Shown here: in pieces, positions 6,457 to 16,107 of the stretch
Layout: every line of letters starts with the position of its first letter
Position numbering within the stretch: position 1 is the first letter of the stretch
Source of the DNA: Bacteroidaceae bacterium
Lineage (GTDB): Bacteria; Bacteroidota; Bacteroidia; Bacteroidales; Bacteroidaceae
Direction: 5' to 3'
Length of the DNA stretch: 45,846 bases
Assembly (NCBI GenBank): GCA_017619335.1
Contig: JAFZSP010000101.1
Location: 1 to 45,846 of the forward strand
Program-made: the position numbers and the translations under genes
Notes under the pieces: generated by a model
What the model was told of the DNA's origin: nothing
The model's input: the letters and a program-made list of their open reading frames with translations, nothing else
Database searches by the model: none

Positions 6457-8904
6457 ATGAACGTAAGACATTTCTTTTTCGTAGCTCTGGGGCTGACGGC
6501 AATGACCGCTGCCAGCTGTGCCGGCGGTCGCATGGAGCCATCGGCAGCGTTCTTTGAACCCTACCAGAACACCGCACTGCGTGCACCCTCTGTGCCATTG
6601 TTGGTCTCTGACCCCTATTTCTCCATCTGGTCGCCTTACGACCGTCTCACTGATGGAATCACCCGCCACTGGACAAATGATGAGAAACCGCTGGACGGCT
6701 TCCTCACTGTGGACGGACAGACCTACCGCTGGATGGGCAGCGAACGCACCATCCTGAAAACCCTCGTTCCCATGGCCGATGAAGAGGCGTGGGAAGGACT
6801 CTACAGCCGCACCGTGCAGCGCGACGGATGGCAGCAGCCCACCTTCACACCTGGTGCCGACTGGAGCATGGGACGTGCAGCATGGGGCTCGGACGGCCTC
6901 AGCTACGTGCGCACCCACTGGAGCGACCTGAACAGTGACCTCTACGTCCGCCGCACTGTGCAACTCTCCGAGGCAGACCTGCAGGCAGACCTCTGGGTGG
7001 TCTATTCACATGACGACGTCTTCGAGCTTTACCTCAACGGCACCAAGGTGGCCGACACGGGTGAGACATGGGTAGATGGCGTGCAGCTGCACCTCACACC
7101 CGAGCTCAAAGCCCTCCTCAAGGAAGGAGAGAACGTCATCGCTGCACACTGCCACAACACCACAGGCGGTGCCTACACAGACTTCGGTCTCTACAAGAAC
7201 ACCAACACTGCAGGTGCCGATGTGAAAGTGGCAGAGCAGAAGGAAATCGATGTCCTGGCCACCAATACCTATTATACCTTCACCTGCGGGCCCGTGGAGC
7301 TGGATGTCGTCTTCACGGCTCCCATGCTGATGGATGACCTGGACCTGCTCTCCTCACCCGTGAACTACATCTCCTATCAGGTGCGTTCCACGGATGGCAA
7401 GCAGCACAACGTCCAACTCTCCGTAGCTGCGGCACGTGAGATAGCCGTGAACAAGAAAAGTCAGCGCACCAACACCGAACTCATCACTGTCGGAGGCGTG
7501 CAGTATGGCAAGTGCGGCACCATCGATCAGCCCATTCTGGCCAAGAAGGGAGACGGCATCTGCATCGACTGGGGCTACCTCTATGTGCCTGCCATCAATG
7601 GCGACGTCACCACTGGCGAGGACGGCAGCATCACCTTCTCCCACGACTTCGGACAGACCACCTCGGCTTCCAGCTTCATGATGATTGGTTATGACGAGGT
7701 GCTGGACATCGAATACATGTACAAGCGCTACAAAGGCTACTGGGCACGTGACGGCAAGACCACCATCTTTGATATGTTCAACCGCATGAACAGCCAATAT
7801 ACCAGCATCATGCAGCGCTGCCGCGACTTTGACAAGGTCATCTACGACGACGCACTGGCCAGCGGAAACGAACACTATGCAGAAGTCCTCTCGGCTTCCT
7901 ACCGTCACGTCATCGCTGCCCACAAGCTCTTCGAGGACGAGGACGGCAACCTGCTGTTCTTCTCCAAGGAGAACAACTCCAACGGCTGCGTGAACACCGT
8001 GGACCTCACCTATCCCGAGTCTCCCCTCTTCCTCATCTACAACCCCGACCTGCAGAAGGCTCAGATGACCTCCATCTTTGACTACAGCTACAGCGGACGA
8101 TGGACCAAGCCCTTCGCTGCACACGACCTGGGCACCTATCCTATTGCCAACGGACAGGTCTATGGCGGCGACATGCCGCTGGAGGAAGCTGGTAACATGC
8201 TGACACTGGCCGCCCAGCTCTGCCGCATCGATGGTAACACCAAGTATGTGGACAAGTACTGGGACATCATCAAGACCTGGGCAGACTATCTCTCTGAGAA
8301 CGGACAGGATCCCGCCAACCAGCTCTGCACCGATGACTTCGCAGGACACTGGGCTCACAACTGCAACCTCAGCGTGAAAGCCATCATGGGTGTGGCCGGA
8401 TTTGCTGAAATGGCTCGCATCAAGGGCGACCAGGAAACCGCAGAGAAATATATGAATCGCGCACGTGAGATGGCCATCAAGTGGGAACAGGATGCCCGCG
8501 AGGATGATCATTACCGTTTGGCCTTTGACCGCGAAGGCACCTGGAGCCAGAAGTACAACATGATCTGGGACAAGCTCTGGGGCCTGAACCTCTTCCCCAA
8601 CGACGCCATGGAACGTGATATCCAGTACTATCTCACCTGCCAGAACCAGTACGGTCTGCCGCTGGACTGCCGTCGTGACTACACCAAGAGCGACTGGATC
8701 ATGTGGACTGCAGGTATGGCAAGGGAGAAGGCAGACTTCCTGAAGTTCGTGGAGCCGCTGTATGACTACATGAACGAGACCGGTTCACGCGTTCCCACCA
8801 GTGACTGGTACGACACCAAGACCGGACTGATGGTGGGCTTCAAGGCTCGTTCCGTCATCGCAGGACACTGGATGCGTGTGCTGGTGGATAAACTCGCAAA
8901 ATAA
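6457..8904 (+). CDS. GtaA-like (DUF4964/DUF5127/DUF4965/DUF1793) lipoprotein, first gene of the mannan PUL
   Basis: An 815-aa lipoprotein (AASC lipobox, Cys21). The start at 6457 follows from the signal sequence; the longer open frame upstream is non-coding. The N-terminal part (FFEPYQNTALRAPSVPLLVSDPYFSIW) matches DUF4964. A galactose-binding-like beta-sandwich insert lies at about residues 150-245 (DVFELYLNGTKVADTG, LLKEGENVIAAHCHN). The C-terminal half resembles the DUF4965/DUF1793 (alpha/alpha)6 domain (NCNLSVKAIMGVAGFAEMA, WSQKYNMIWDKLWGLNLFP, DWIMWTAGMA). The family is usually named glutaminase A after a fungal enzyme. Leading a SusC/D, GH92 and GH76 operon, it is more plausibly a glycosidase or glycan-binding protein (inference). 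The TIG gene follows after 22 nt. Confidence 0.85.
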   Translation: MNVRHFFFVALGLTAMTAASCAGGRMEPSAAFFEPYQNTALRAPSVPLLVSDPYFSIWSPYDRLTDGITRHWTNDEKPLDGFLTVDGQTYRWMGSERTILKTLVPMADEEAWEGLYSRTVQRDGWQQPTFTPGADWSMGRAAWGSDGLSYVRTHWSDLNSDLYVRRTVQLSEADLQADLWVVYSHDDVFELYLNGTKVADTGETWVDGVQLHLTPELKALLKEGENVIAAHCHNTTGGAYTDFGLYKNTNTAGADVKVAEQKEIDVLATNTYYTFTCGPVELDVVFTAPMLMDDLDLLSSPVNYISYQVRSTDGKQHNVQLSVAAAREIAVNKKSQRTNTELITVGGVQYGKCGTIDQPILAKKGDGICIDWGYLYVPAINGDVTTGEDGSITFSHDFGQTTSASSFMMIGYDEVLDIEYMYKRYKGYWARDGKTTIFDMFNRMNSQYTSIMQRCRDFDKVIYDDALASGNEHYAEVLSASYRHVIAAHKLFEDEDGNLLFFSKENNSNGCVNTVDLTYPESPLFLIYNPDLQKAQMTSIFDYSYSGRWTKPFAAHDLGTYPIANGQVYGGDMPLEEAGNMLTLAAQLCRIDGNTKYVDKYWDIIKTWADYLSENGQDPANQLCTDDFAGHWAHNCNLSVKAIMGVAGFAEMARIKGDQETAEKYMNRAREMAIKWEQDAREDDHYRLAFDREGTWSQKYNMIWDKLWGLNLFPNDAMERDIQYYLTCQNQYGLPLDCRRDYTKSDWIMWTAGMAREKADFLKFVEPLYDYMNETGSRVPTSDWYDTKTGLMVGFKARSVIAGHWMRVLVDKLAK

Positions 8905-8926
8905 TAACTTCAAAACCTCATAAACT

Positions 8927-10702
8927 ATGAATCAAAGACTGAAACGCAAACAGCTGACGTCGCTACTGCTCATGGCCGCACTCGTGGTCATGGGTGGTGC
9001 CTTGGTCGGTTGCGAGTCCTCGACAACAGCCGAGGATTATCAAGGTGTGCAGAGCTCTGAGCCCTTTGACCCGTCGAAGCCCATTGTCATTCAGAGTATC
9101 ACTCCTGACAAGGGAAGTGTGGGACAGCAGATCTGCATCAAGGGTTCCAACTTCGGCAACGACACTGCCCAGGTGAATGTCACCGTCGGAGGCAAGGAAG
9201 CCGTAGTGGTTAGCGTGAAGAGCAACGCCATTTACGCCTACATTCCGAGTGCCGCCTATAACAAGGTGGAAGGCACCACGCTGAAAGGATCTGTGGTCGT
9301 GGCAGTGGGCGGCAAGTCTGCCGAGAGCCCCGTGGCGTTCACCTACGAGCGCAAGATGGTGGCCGGCCGCCTCTGCGGAAAACGCTACGAGCGTGTGGCT
9401 GACGTGGTCTGGGCCGATGGCTCCTTTGCAGCCAACTCAGAGAATGTCAGCGGCTTCAAGAATGACGGCGTGATGCAGTTCTCGCCCTACAACCATGATC
9501 ACCTCTTCATCGTCTATGACCAGGAGCCTTTCTACGGCACTGTAGCCCACGGCATCCAGCTGCTGGACCTCAAGAACAAGACCGTGGAGACCATCCTGCC
9601 GCTCTCGATGTTCTCCAACGAGCGTCTGCGTACCATCGACTTCGCTGTGGATCCTTACGCCTACAACGAGGACGGTACCTTCGAGACCGATGCAGATGGC
9701 AACTTCGTGGGGCGCGCTCCTGAAGGATGGGTGGAAAACGCCACTCCCGAGCAGAAACGCTGGCGCGAGCACCTCATCATCTCCGCCGATAACTTCGACT
9801 CCAACTACCGTGCACACTCCGTGTATATCGTTGACCGTGATGCCAACGGTAACTTCAGCCGCAACTCCCAGGTGCGCCAACTGGCCAACTACCAGGCTTG
9901 TAACGGCGCCAGCCTCCATCCTGTCAACGGCGAGCTGTACTTCACCAGTTACATCAAGGGTGAAGTCATCCGTCTGGAAATGGAGAAGTACTGGGACACC
10001 CTGCTGCCTGACTCCACTGGTCGCACAGCTGTCTGGGATCCATACGTGAACAACAACCTCAGCAACCTGGCCGCTGGAACCAGTGCCGGAAGCGGTGCCT
10101 TCGAAATACTGTACACCGTGCAGGACACTTCGTGGGAGTTCCAGATTGACATTCATCCCTCTGGTAAGTACGCCTATATCGTGGTCATCAACCGCAGTTA
10201 CATCCTGCGCACCGACTACAACGAGAAGACAAAGCGCTTCTCGGCTCCCTACGTCATCGCTGGTGACATGAGTGACAGAGGATTTGCAGACGGCGTCGGA
10301 AAGAGTGCCCGCATGAGGCGACCCTACCAAGGCACCTTCGTCAAGAACGAGGAGTATGAGGCCGCCGGCAATCCAGATATCTACGACTTCTACTTCTGCG
10401 ACAGTGAGAACGACGCCATCCGTCTGCTCACGCCGGAAGGTATCGTGAAGACCTACGCTGGTGGCAGTGCCGCCACACATGCCGACGGCAATACCTACGG
10501 CAACGAGAACGGCGAGCTGCGCGACTTCGCACGCTTCCATCGTCCCACGGGCCTCGTCAACGATGTACACCGCGATGCCATCACTGGGCAGAACACCCTG
10601 ATTTTCTATATCCTGGACACCAGTAACTTCTGCATCCGCACCATCACGATGGAAGAGAATATGGAAGCTACCGAAGAGCAGGAAGACAATGCTGAATCAT
10701 AA
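8927..10702 (+). CDS. IPT/TIG domain and NHL-type propeller lipoprotein (surface glycan-binding candidate)
   Basis: A 591-aa lipoprotein (ALVGC, Cys29). Residues about 54-140 form an IPT/TIG immunoglobulin-like domain (ITPDKGSVGQQICIKGSNFG, VNVTVGGKEA, VVVAVGGKSAESPVAFTYE). The rest is rich in strand repeats ending with a NHL-like block (DRGFADGVGKSARMRRPYQGTF, AIRLLTPEGIVKTYAGG, FARFHRPTGLV), consistent with a beta-propeller. In Bacteroidetes PULs such TIG/NHL proteins sit beside SusC/D and are thought to be outer-surface glycan binders. It ends 12 nt before SusC and is cotranscribed with it. No catalytic motif was recognised. Confidence 0.8.
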   Translation: MNQRLKRKQLTSLLLMAALVVMGGALVGCESSTTAEDYQGVQSSEPFDPSKPIVIQSITPDKGSVGQQICIKGSNFGNDTAQVNVTVGGKEAVVVSVKSNAIYAYIPSAAYNKVEGTTLKGSVVVAVGGKSAESPVAFTYERKMVAGRLCGKRYERVADVVWADGSFAANSENVSGFKNDGVMQFSPYNHDHLFIVYDQEPFYGTVAHGIQLLDLKNKTVETILPLSMFSNERLRTIDFAVDPYAYNEDGTFETDADGNFVGRAPEGWVENATPEQKRWREHLIISADNFDSNYRAHSVYIVDRDANGNFSRNSQVRQLANYQACNGASLHPVNGELYFTSYIKGEVIRLEMEKYWDTLLPDSTGRTAVWDPYVNNNLSNLAAGTSAGSGAFEILYTVQDTSWEFQIDIHPSGKYAYIVVINRSYILRTDYNEKTKRFSAPYVIAGDMSDRGFADGVGKSARMRRPYQGTFVKNEEYEAAGNPDIYDFYFCDSENDAIRLLTPEGIVKTYAGGSAATHADGNTYGNENGELRDFARFHRPTGLVNDVHRDAITGQNTLIFYILDTSNFCIRTITMEENMEATEEQEDNAES

Positions 10703-10714
10703 AACATTGGCGCC

Positions 10715-13700
10715 ATGAATATGAAAAGATATATCACACTTCTCTTCCTGGCCATCGGCCTCGTACTCACGGCCACAGCACAGGATATCACCATCACTGG
10801 TACTGTCACCGACGACACGGGCGAACCTCTGCCCGGTGCCAACATCATCGTGAAGAACGCCACCGGTCTGGGTACTATCACCAATGCCGAAGGTAAGTAC
10901 TCCATCAAGGTTCAACAGTACAAAACTCTCGTCTTCTCCTTCATGGGCTTCCAGTCACAGGAAATCATGATCAAGGGTGACAAGACCGTCATTGACGTGC
11001 AACTGGCAGAAACCAAGACCAGCGCCATGGACGAACTCGTCGTCACTGGTATGCAGGCACAGAAGAAACTCACCCTGACAGGTGCCATCACCAACGTGAA
11101 GATGGACGATCTGAAACATTTCTCCACCTCCAGTCTGACCAACACGCTGGCTGGTAACGTCGCAGGTATCATGGCCTACCAGAAGAGCGGACAGCCCGGT
11201 AAGAACACTTCTGAGTTCTGGATCCGTGGTATCAGCACTTTCGGCGCCAGCTCCAAAGCTTATATCCTCGTGGATGGCTTCGAGCGTGACAACCTGGACG
11301 ACATCAATATTGAAGACATCGAGACTTTCTCCGTCCTGAAGGACGCCTCTGCCACCGCCATTTACGGTTCCAAGGGCGCTAACGGTGTCGTGCTCATCAC
11401 CACCCGTCACGGTAAGGCTGGTAAGGTCAACATCAATGCCAAGTTGGAGACCAGCTACAACACCCGCACCATCACGCCGGAGTTCGTCAGCGGCTTTGAC
11501 TATGCCAACTATCTGAATGAAGCTCGCGTGACCCGCAACCTCGGTGTGCTCTACCAGCCCGTGGAACTGGACATCATCCGTTACGGTCTGGACCCCGACC
11601 TCTATCCCAATGTGGATTGGCAAGACCTGCTGCTGAAAGACGGCGCCATGAGTTATCGCGCCAACCTCAACATCAGCGGTGGCGGAGAGACAGCACGTTA
11701 CTATGTCTCTATGGCCTACACACAGGATGAAGGTATGTACAAGACCGACAAGACGCTGAAGGACAAGTATGACACCAACGCCAATTACGACCGTTGGAAC
11801 TACCGCATGAACGTGGATGTGGATATCACCAAGACCACCATCCTGAAGCTCGGCATCAGCGGCAACCTGAACAAGCGCAACTCTCCAGGTATCGGTGACG
11901 ACAAGGTATGGGGACAGATGTTTGGTTACAACCCCCTGTATTCTCCAGTGCTTTACAGCAACGGCCTCTACCCCGCTAAGGGCGTTTTCAATACCGAAAC
12001 AAAAGATGGTGTTGTCGTCTATACCCTGGACGAGAACTACATCAACCCATGGGTCAGCTCCACACAGACTGGTTATAACACTGAATGGCAGAACAATATT
12101 CAGACCAACATCACGCTGGAGCAGGACTTGAAGTTCATCACGCCAGGACTGAAGTTCACTGGCCGCTTTGGTTATGACACCTACAACAGCAACGCCATCC
12201 ATCACCATCGTCTGCCCGCCCTCTATGCTGCACGCTCCCGCAACACAGAGACTGGACAGTTGGACTTCCAGCAGGTGCAGTCCGTGCGTGACATGAACCA
12301 GACCAGCAGCAACGACGGTTCACGCCGTGAGTTCCTGGATCTGTTGCTCCACTGGGATCGTCAGTTCTGGGATTACCACAACTTCGCAGCCAACGTCAAG
12401 TTCACACAGGACCAGAACATCAGCACCCAGAACCTGGGCGAGGACATCAAGAACTCCGTCTCCCGCAAGAATATGGGTCTGGCTGCTCAGTTCACCTACA
12501 ACTTCGCTTCACGCTACTTCATTGACTACAACTTCGGCTACAATGGTTCCGAGAACTTTGCCGACGGTCACCGTTGGGGTTTCTTCCCCGCCTGGTCTGT
12601 GGCTTGGAACGTGGGCGAGGAGCCTTGGGTGAAGAATAAAGTCAGCTGGCTGGATATGTTCAAGATCCGCTTCTCCCACGGTAAGGTGGGTTCCGATGCC
12701 ACTGGCAGCAACCGTTTCCCTTACCTCTATACACTGGAGAATTCCGGAAATGGTTACATCTGGGGACAGAACGGGCAGAATTCCTACGGCAGCGTCCGCT
12801 ACCGTCAGGTGGCCTCTGAGTATGTAACGTGGGAAGTCGCCACGAAGAACGACCTTGGTATTGACCTGGTGCTCTTTGACAACAAGTTCTCCCTCACACT
12901 GGACTACTTCGATGAGAAACGTACAGGTATCTTCCAGGAACGCAAGTACCTGCCTACCACCGTGGGTCTGGAACTGTGGGATGATGGCGGATGGAACTAT
13001 CCGAAAGCCAACGTGGGTTCTGTGAAGTCACGCGGTTTCGACGGCAACTTCTCCTACAACGACAAGTTCGGCGATGTGGGCCTGACTGTTCGTGGTAACA
13101 TCACCTACAGCAAGAACAAGATTGGTGAATACGATGAAGAGAATAATGTCTATCCTTACCAGAACCAGAGCGGTTACCGTGTGGATCAGGTGCGTGGACT
13201 CATCGCCCTCGGACTCTTCAAGGACTATGACGACATCCGCAATTCTCCCACTCAGGAGTTCGGCACCGTCCAGCCTGGTGACATCAAGTACAAGGACGTG
13301 AACGGTGACGGCGTGATCAACGACGGTGACATCTGCGCCATCGGTGCCACCAGCCGTCCCAGCCTCATCTACGGTCTGGGCTTCACCATCACCTACAAGG
13401 GCTTTGACTTCAACGTCCACCTGCAGGGTGCCGGCAAGAGCACCTTCTCCACCTACGGCAAGTGCGTATGGGCCTTCAGCGAGAGCCAGTGGGGTAATAT
13501 CTTCAAGGGCCAGCTGGACAACCGTTGGGTGGATGCCGGTACAGCAGCCATGCTGGGAATCCCGGCCAATGAGGATGTGAATGCAGACTACCCGCGTCTG
13601 AGCTATGGCGGCAACAGCAACAATGACCGCAACAGTACCTTCTGGCTGCGTGACGGCCGCTACCTGCGTCTGAAGAATCTGGACATTGGTTACACGCTCC

Positions 13701-13876
13701 CGCGTACCTTTGTTAATAAGATTCATTTCCAGAACATCCGCGTCTATGTATCAGGCACCAACCTGTTCTTCCTTTCCAAGAAGTTCAGCACATGGGATCC
13801 AGAATCCCTCCAGCCACGTGGCGAGGACTATCCCATCACCAAGGCTATCACCGCAGGTTTGCAAGTTAACATCTAA
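10715..13876 (+). CDS. SusC/RagA-type TonB-dependent outer-membrane transporter
   Basis: A 1053-aa protein, of usual SusC length. Signal peptide 1-23 (TATAQ). A carboxypeptidase-regulatory-like domain covers about 25-105 (ITGTVTDDTGEPLPGANIIVKNATGLGT.. SIKVQQYKTLVFSFMGF). The plug carries the conserved SusC signature (VDGFERDNLDDINIEDIETFSVLKDASATAIYGSKGANGV), and a 22-strand-type barrel follows to the C-terminal VNI. It imports oligosaccharides released at the cell surface, together with the SusD that starts 14 nt downstream, powered by TonB. Neighbouring GH92 and GH76 point to alpha-mannan oligosaccharides (inference). Confidence 0.97.
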   Translation: MNMKRYITLLFLAIGLVLTATAQDITITGTVTDDTGEPLPGANIIVKNATGLGTITNAEGKYSIKVQQYKTLVFSFMGFQSQEIMIKGDKTVIDVQLAETKTSAMDELVVTGMQAQKKLTLTGAITNVKMDDLKHFSTSSLTNTLAGNVAGIMAYQKSGQPGKNTSEFWIRGISTFGASSKAYILVDGFERDNLDDINIEDIETFSVLKDASATAIYGSKGANGVVLITTRHGKAGKVNINAKLETSYNTRTITPEFVSGFDYANYLNEARVTRNLGVLYQPVELDIIRYGLDPDLYPNVDWQDLLLKDGAMSYRANLNISGGGETARYYVSMAYTQDEGMYKTDKTLKDKYDTNANYDRWNYRMNVDVDITKTTILKLGISGNLNKRNSPGIGDDKVWGQMFGYNPLYSPVLYSNGLYPAKGVFNTETKDGVVVYTLDENYINPWVSSTQTGYNTEWQNNIQTNITLEQDLKFITPGLKFTGRFGYDTYNSNAIHHHRLPALYAARSRNTETGQLDFQQVQSVRDMNQTSSNDGSRREFLDLLLHWDRQFWDYHNFAANVKFTQDQNISTQNLGEDIKNSVSRKNMGLAAQFTYNFASRYFIDYNFGYNGSENFADGHRWGFFPAWSVAWNVGEEPWVKNKVSWLDMFKIRFSHGKVGSDATGSNRFPYLYTLENSGNGYIWGQNGQNSYGSVRYRQVASEYVTWEVATKNDLGIDLVLFDNKFSLTLDYFDEKRTGIFQERKYLPTTVGLELWDDGGWNYPKANVGSVKSRGFDGNFSYNDKFGDVGLTVRGNITYSKNKIGEYDEENNVYPYQNQSGYRVDQVRGLIALGLFKDYDDIRNSPTQEFGTVQPGDIKYKDVNGDGVINDGDICAIGATSRPSLIYGLGFTITYKGFDFNVHLQGAGKSTFSTYGKCVWAFSESQWGNIFKGQLDNRWVDAGTAAMLGIPANEDVNADYPRLSYGGNSNNDRNSTFWLRDGRYLRLKNLDIGYTLPRTFVNKIHFQNIRVYVSGTNLFFLSKKFSTWDPESLQPRGEDYPITKAITAGLQVNI

Positions 13877-13890
13877 AGACCATGTGTATT

Positions 13891-16053
13891 ATGAAAAAGT
13901 TTATTGCTAAATATGTATTTCCGATGGTCTGTGTCGCAGGATTGTTCACAGCTTGCGCCGACCTCGATTCCGATAAGTACTTTGGTGACCGCAAGACGCT
14001 GGAGAGTGTCTTCACAGACCGCGAACAGGTGGATCAGTGGCTGGCACATGCTTTCTCCTTCTTGACAGGCCCCAACTTTGAGGTGTGCTCCAAGGGCGGA
14101 ACAGGTGGAGAGAACAGTGCCTGGAACCCCTTCTGCTTTGCCGACGACATCTATTACGGCGACCGTGACTACGCCTACGGCGATGCCAAGGACCGCGGCT
14201 ACACCTCTTATAATACGTTCCGCGAGGGCGGTTACACAGAGGCTGTGGGACAGAACGCCTGGGTGCGATCCTACCAAGGCATCTATCAGGCCAGTATGTT
14301 CCTGAAGAATATCGACATGAACACCGACCTCAGTGACGAGGATCGTCTGGACCGCAAGGGGCAGGCACGTTTCGTTCGTGCTTATTATTACTGGCTGCTG
14401 CTCCGCAAGTTCGGCCCTGTACCCATCATGCCCGACGAGGGTGCAGACTACACCCTGGAGTATGACGAGCTGGCCACGCCGCGCTCGACCTATGAGGAGT
14501 GTGCCACCTACATCGCCGAGGAGATGAAGAAGGCCGCCTCCGAGATCTCTCCCCGCTATACCATCAAGCGTGACGAGGCCAACATTGCCCGTCCCACCCG
14601 TGGTGCCTGCCTGGCCACCCGTGCGATCGTCCTCATCTATGCTGCCAGCCCTCTGGCCAATGGACAGCTGCAGAACGGCAAGCACCCTGAAAATGTCACT
14701 GACGACATTGCCAAACAGCTCACCAACTTCGACGGCACCCACCTGCTTTCCCTCACCTATGACGAGTCCAAGTGGGCACGCGCTGCTGCTGCCTGCAAAG
14801 ACGTGATGGCACTGGGCTATGAGCTCTATCACGCTGGTTACAACACAGACCCCACCGATGGCCGTCCCAAGACCATTGATCCTGATTATGACCCGGTATT
14901 CTCCGAAGCCAACTGGCCCAACGGATGGAAGGATATTGATCCCTATCTGTCCTATCGTGACCTCTTCAACGGCACTGCCAGTGCAGTGGATAACCCCGAA
15001 CTCATCTTCACCCGTGGCAGCAACATGAATGGCGGTGACAACGATAACTCGCTGGCCGCACTCATCGCCCACGCCATGCCTGTCTCCCTCAGCGGATGGA
15101 ACACTCACGGCATGACGCAGAAGATGTGTGACACCTACTACATGCGTGACGGCTCCGACGTCCCTGGTATGTACCGTGAATGGCGCAAGCCCGATGGTCC
15201 TGGAAACAGCCTGGAACGTCCCTCTGGCTGGACTTCCCGTTCGGACATCTCCAACCTGGTCTATCCGGAAATCTCCCAAGACCTGCGCAAGAACCCGGGT
15301 ATGAACGTCTCCCTGCAGTATGTGCGTCGTGAGCCGCGTTTCTATGCCAGCGTGGCCTTCAGCGGCTGCTACTGGGAACAGCTCCAGAACCCCACAGCTT
15401 CACAGCGCAACTCCCAGGTCTTCTACTATCGCGGTGCTGGCAACGGTTACATCAATGCCTTCTCCTACCTGCGCACTGGTATCGGCCTGAAGAAGTTCTA
15501 TCATCCAGATGACTATCGTGATGCACAGCATGACTATAGTCACATCCGCGAGAAGTTCGAGCCCGCCATCCGTTATGCAGATATTCTGCTGATGTATGCC
15601 GAGGCCCTGAATGAGCTCACCCAGAGTTACACCATGAAGACATGGCAGGGTCAGGACGTGACCATCTCCCGCAACGTCGAAGAGATGAAGAAGGGTATCC
15701 AGCCCATCCGCATCCGTGCCGGACTGCATGACTATACTGATGCAGAATATGCTGATGCCGATCTCCTGCGCGCCAAGATCAAGCGTGAACGTATGATTGA
15801 ATTCATGGCCGAGGGCAAGCGTTACTTCGACCTCCGTCGCTGGATGGACGCTCCCATCGAGGAGAACACCCGCGTCTATGGCCTCAACGTCTTCCAGACC
15901 ACAGCCAAGCGTGACGAGTTCATGCAGGTCATCCCCGTGTACAACCTCTCTGCCAACTTCAACGACAAGATGTACTTCTGGCCGATTTCCCACACCGACC
16001 TCAAGCGCAACAAGAACCTCACGCAGAACCCGGGTTGGACCTATAATGATTAA
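13891..16053 (+). CDS. SusD/RagB-family nutrient-binding outer-membrane lipoprotein
   Basis: A 720-aa lipoprotein (GLFTAC, Cys22). The ATG at 13891 is preferred over one at 13882 because it starts the signal peptide directly. The N-terminal SusD-like part (DKYFGDRKTLESVF..) and TPR-like helices (ADILLMYAEALNEL) are followed by the C-terminal family block (IKRERMIEFMAEGKRYFDLRRWMDA), diagnostic of SusD/RagB. It is longer than most SusD proteins (about 500-650 aa), which may mean extra loops. It forms the lid of the SusC channel and binds the glycan. It is followed after 54 nt of repeat sequence by the SusE-position gene. Confidence 0.96.
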   Translation: MKKFIAKYVFPMVCVAGLFTACADLDSDKYFGDRKTLESVFTDREQVDQWLAHAFSFLTGPNFEVCSKGGTGGENSAWNPFCFADDIYYGDRDYAYGDAKDRGYTSYNTFREGGYTEAVGQNAWVRSYQGIYQASMFLKNIDMNTDLSDEDRLDRKGQARFVRAYYYWLLLRKFGPVPIMPDEGADYTLEYDELATPRSTYEECATYIAEEMKKAASEISPRYTIKRDEANIARPTRGACLATRAIVLIYAASPLANGQLQNGKHPENVTDDIAKQLTNFDGTHLLSLTYDESKWARAAAACKDVMALGYELYHAGYNTDPTDGRPKTIDPDYDPVFSEANWPNGWKDIDPYLSYRDLFNGTASAVDNPELIFTRGSNMNGGDNDNSLAALIAHAMPVSLSGWNTHGMTQKMCDTYYMRDGSDVPGMYREWRKPDGPGNSLERPSGWTSRSDISNLVYPEISQDLRKNPGMNVSLQYVRREPRFYASVAFSGCYWEQLQNPTASQRNSQVFYYRGAGNGYINAFSYLRTGIGLKKFYHPDDYRDAQHDYSHIREKFEPAIRYADILLMYAEALNELTQSYTMKTWQGQDVTISRNVEEMKKGIQPIRIRAGLHDYTDAEYADADLLRAKIKRERMIEFMAEGKRYFDLRRWMDAPIEENTRVYGLNVFQTTAKRDEFMQVIPVYNLSANFNDKMYFWPISHTDLKRNKNLTQNPGWTYND

Positions 16054-16084
16054 TTCATAATGCACAATTCATAATTCACAATTG
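16054..16084 (+). repeat. Dispersed AATTCATAATGCACAATT-type repeat
   Basis: Iterated (A)ATTCATAAT / GCACAATT / ATTCACAATT units fill the space after SusD. The same units occur at 36411-36450 at the start of the PP2C gene. Confidence 0.7.
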
Positions 16085-16107
16085 AAACATTGAAAGTATT
16101 GACAATT

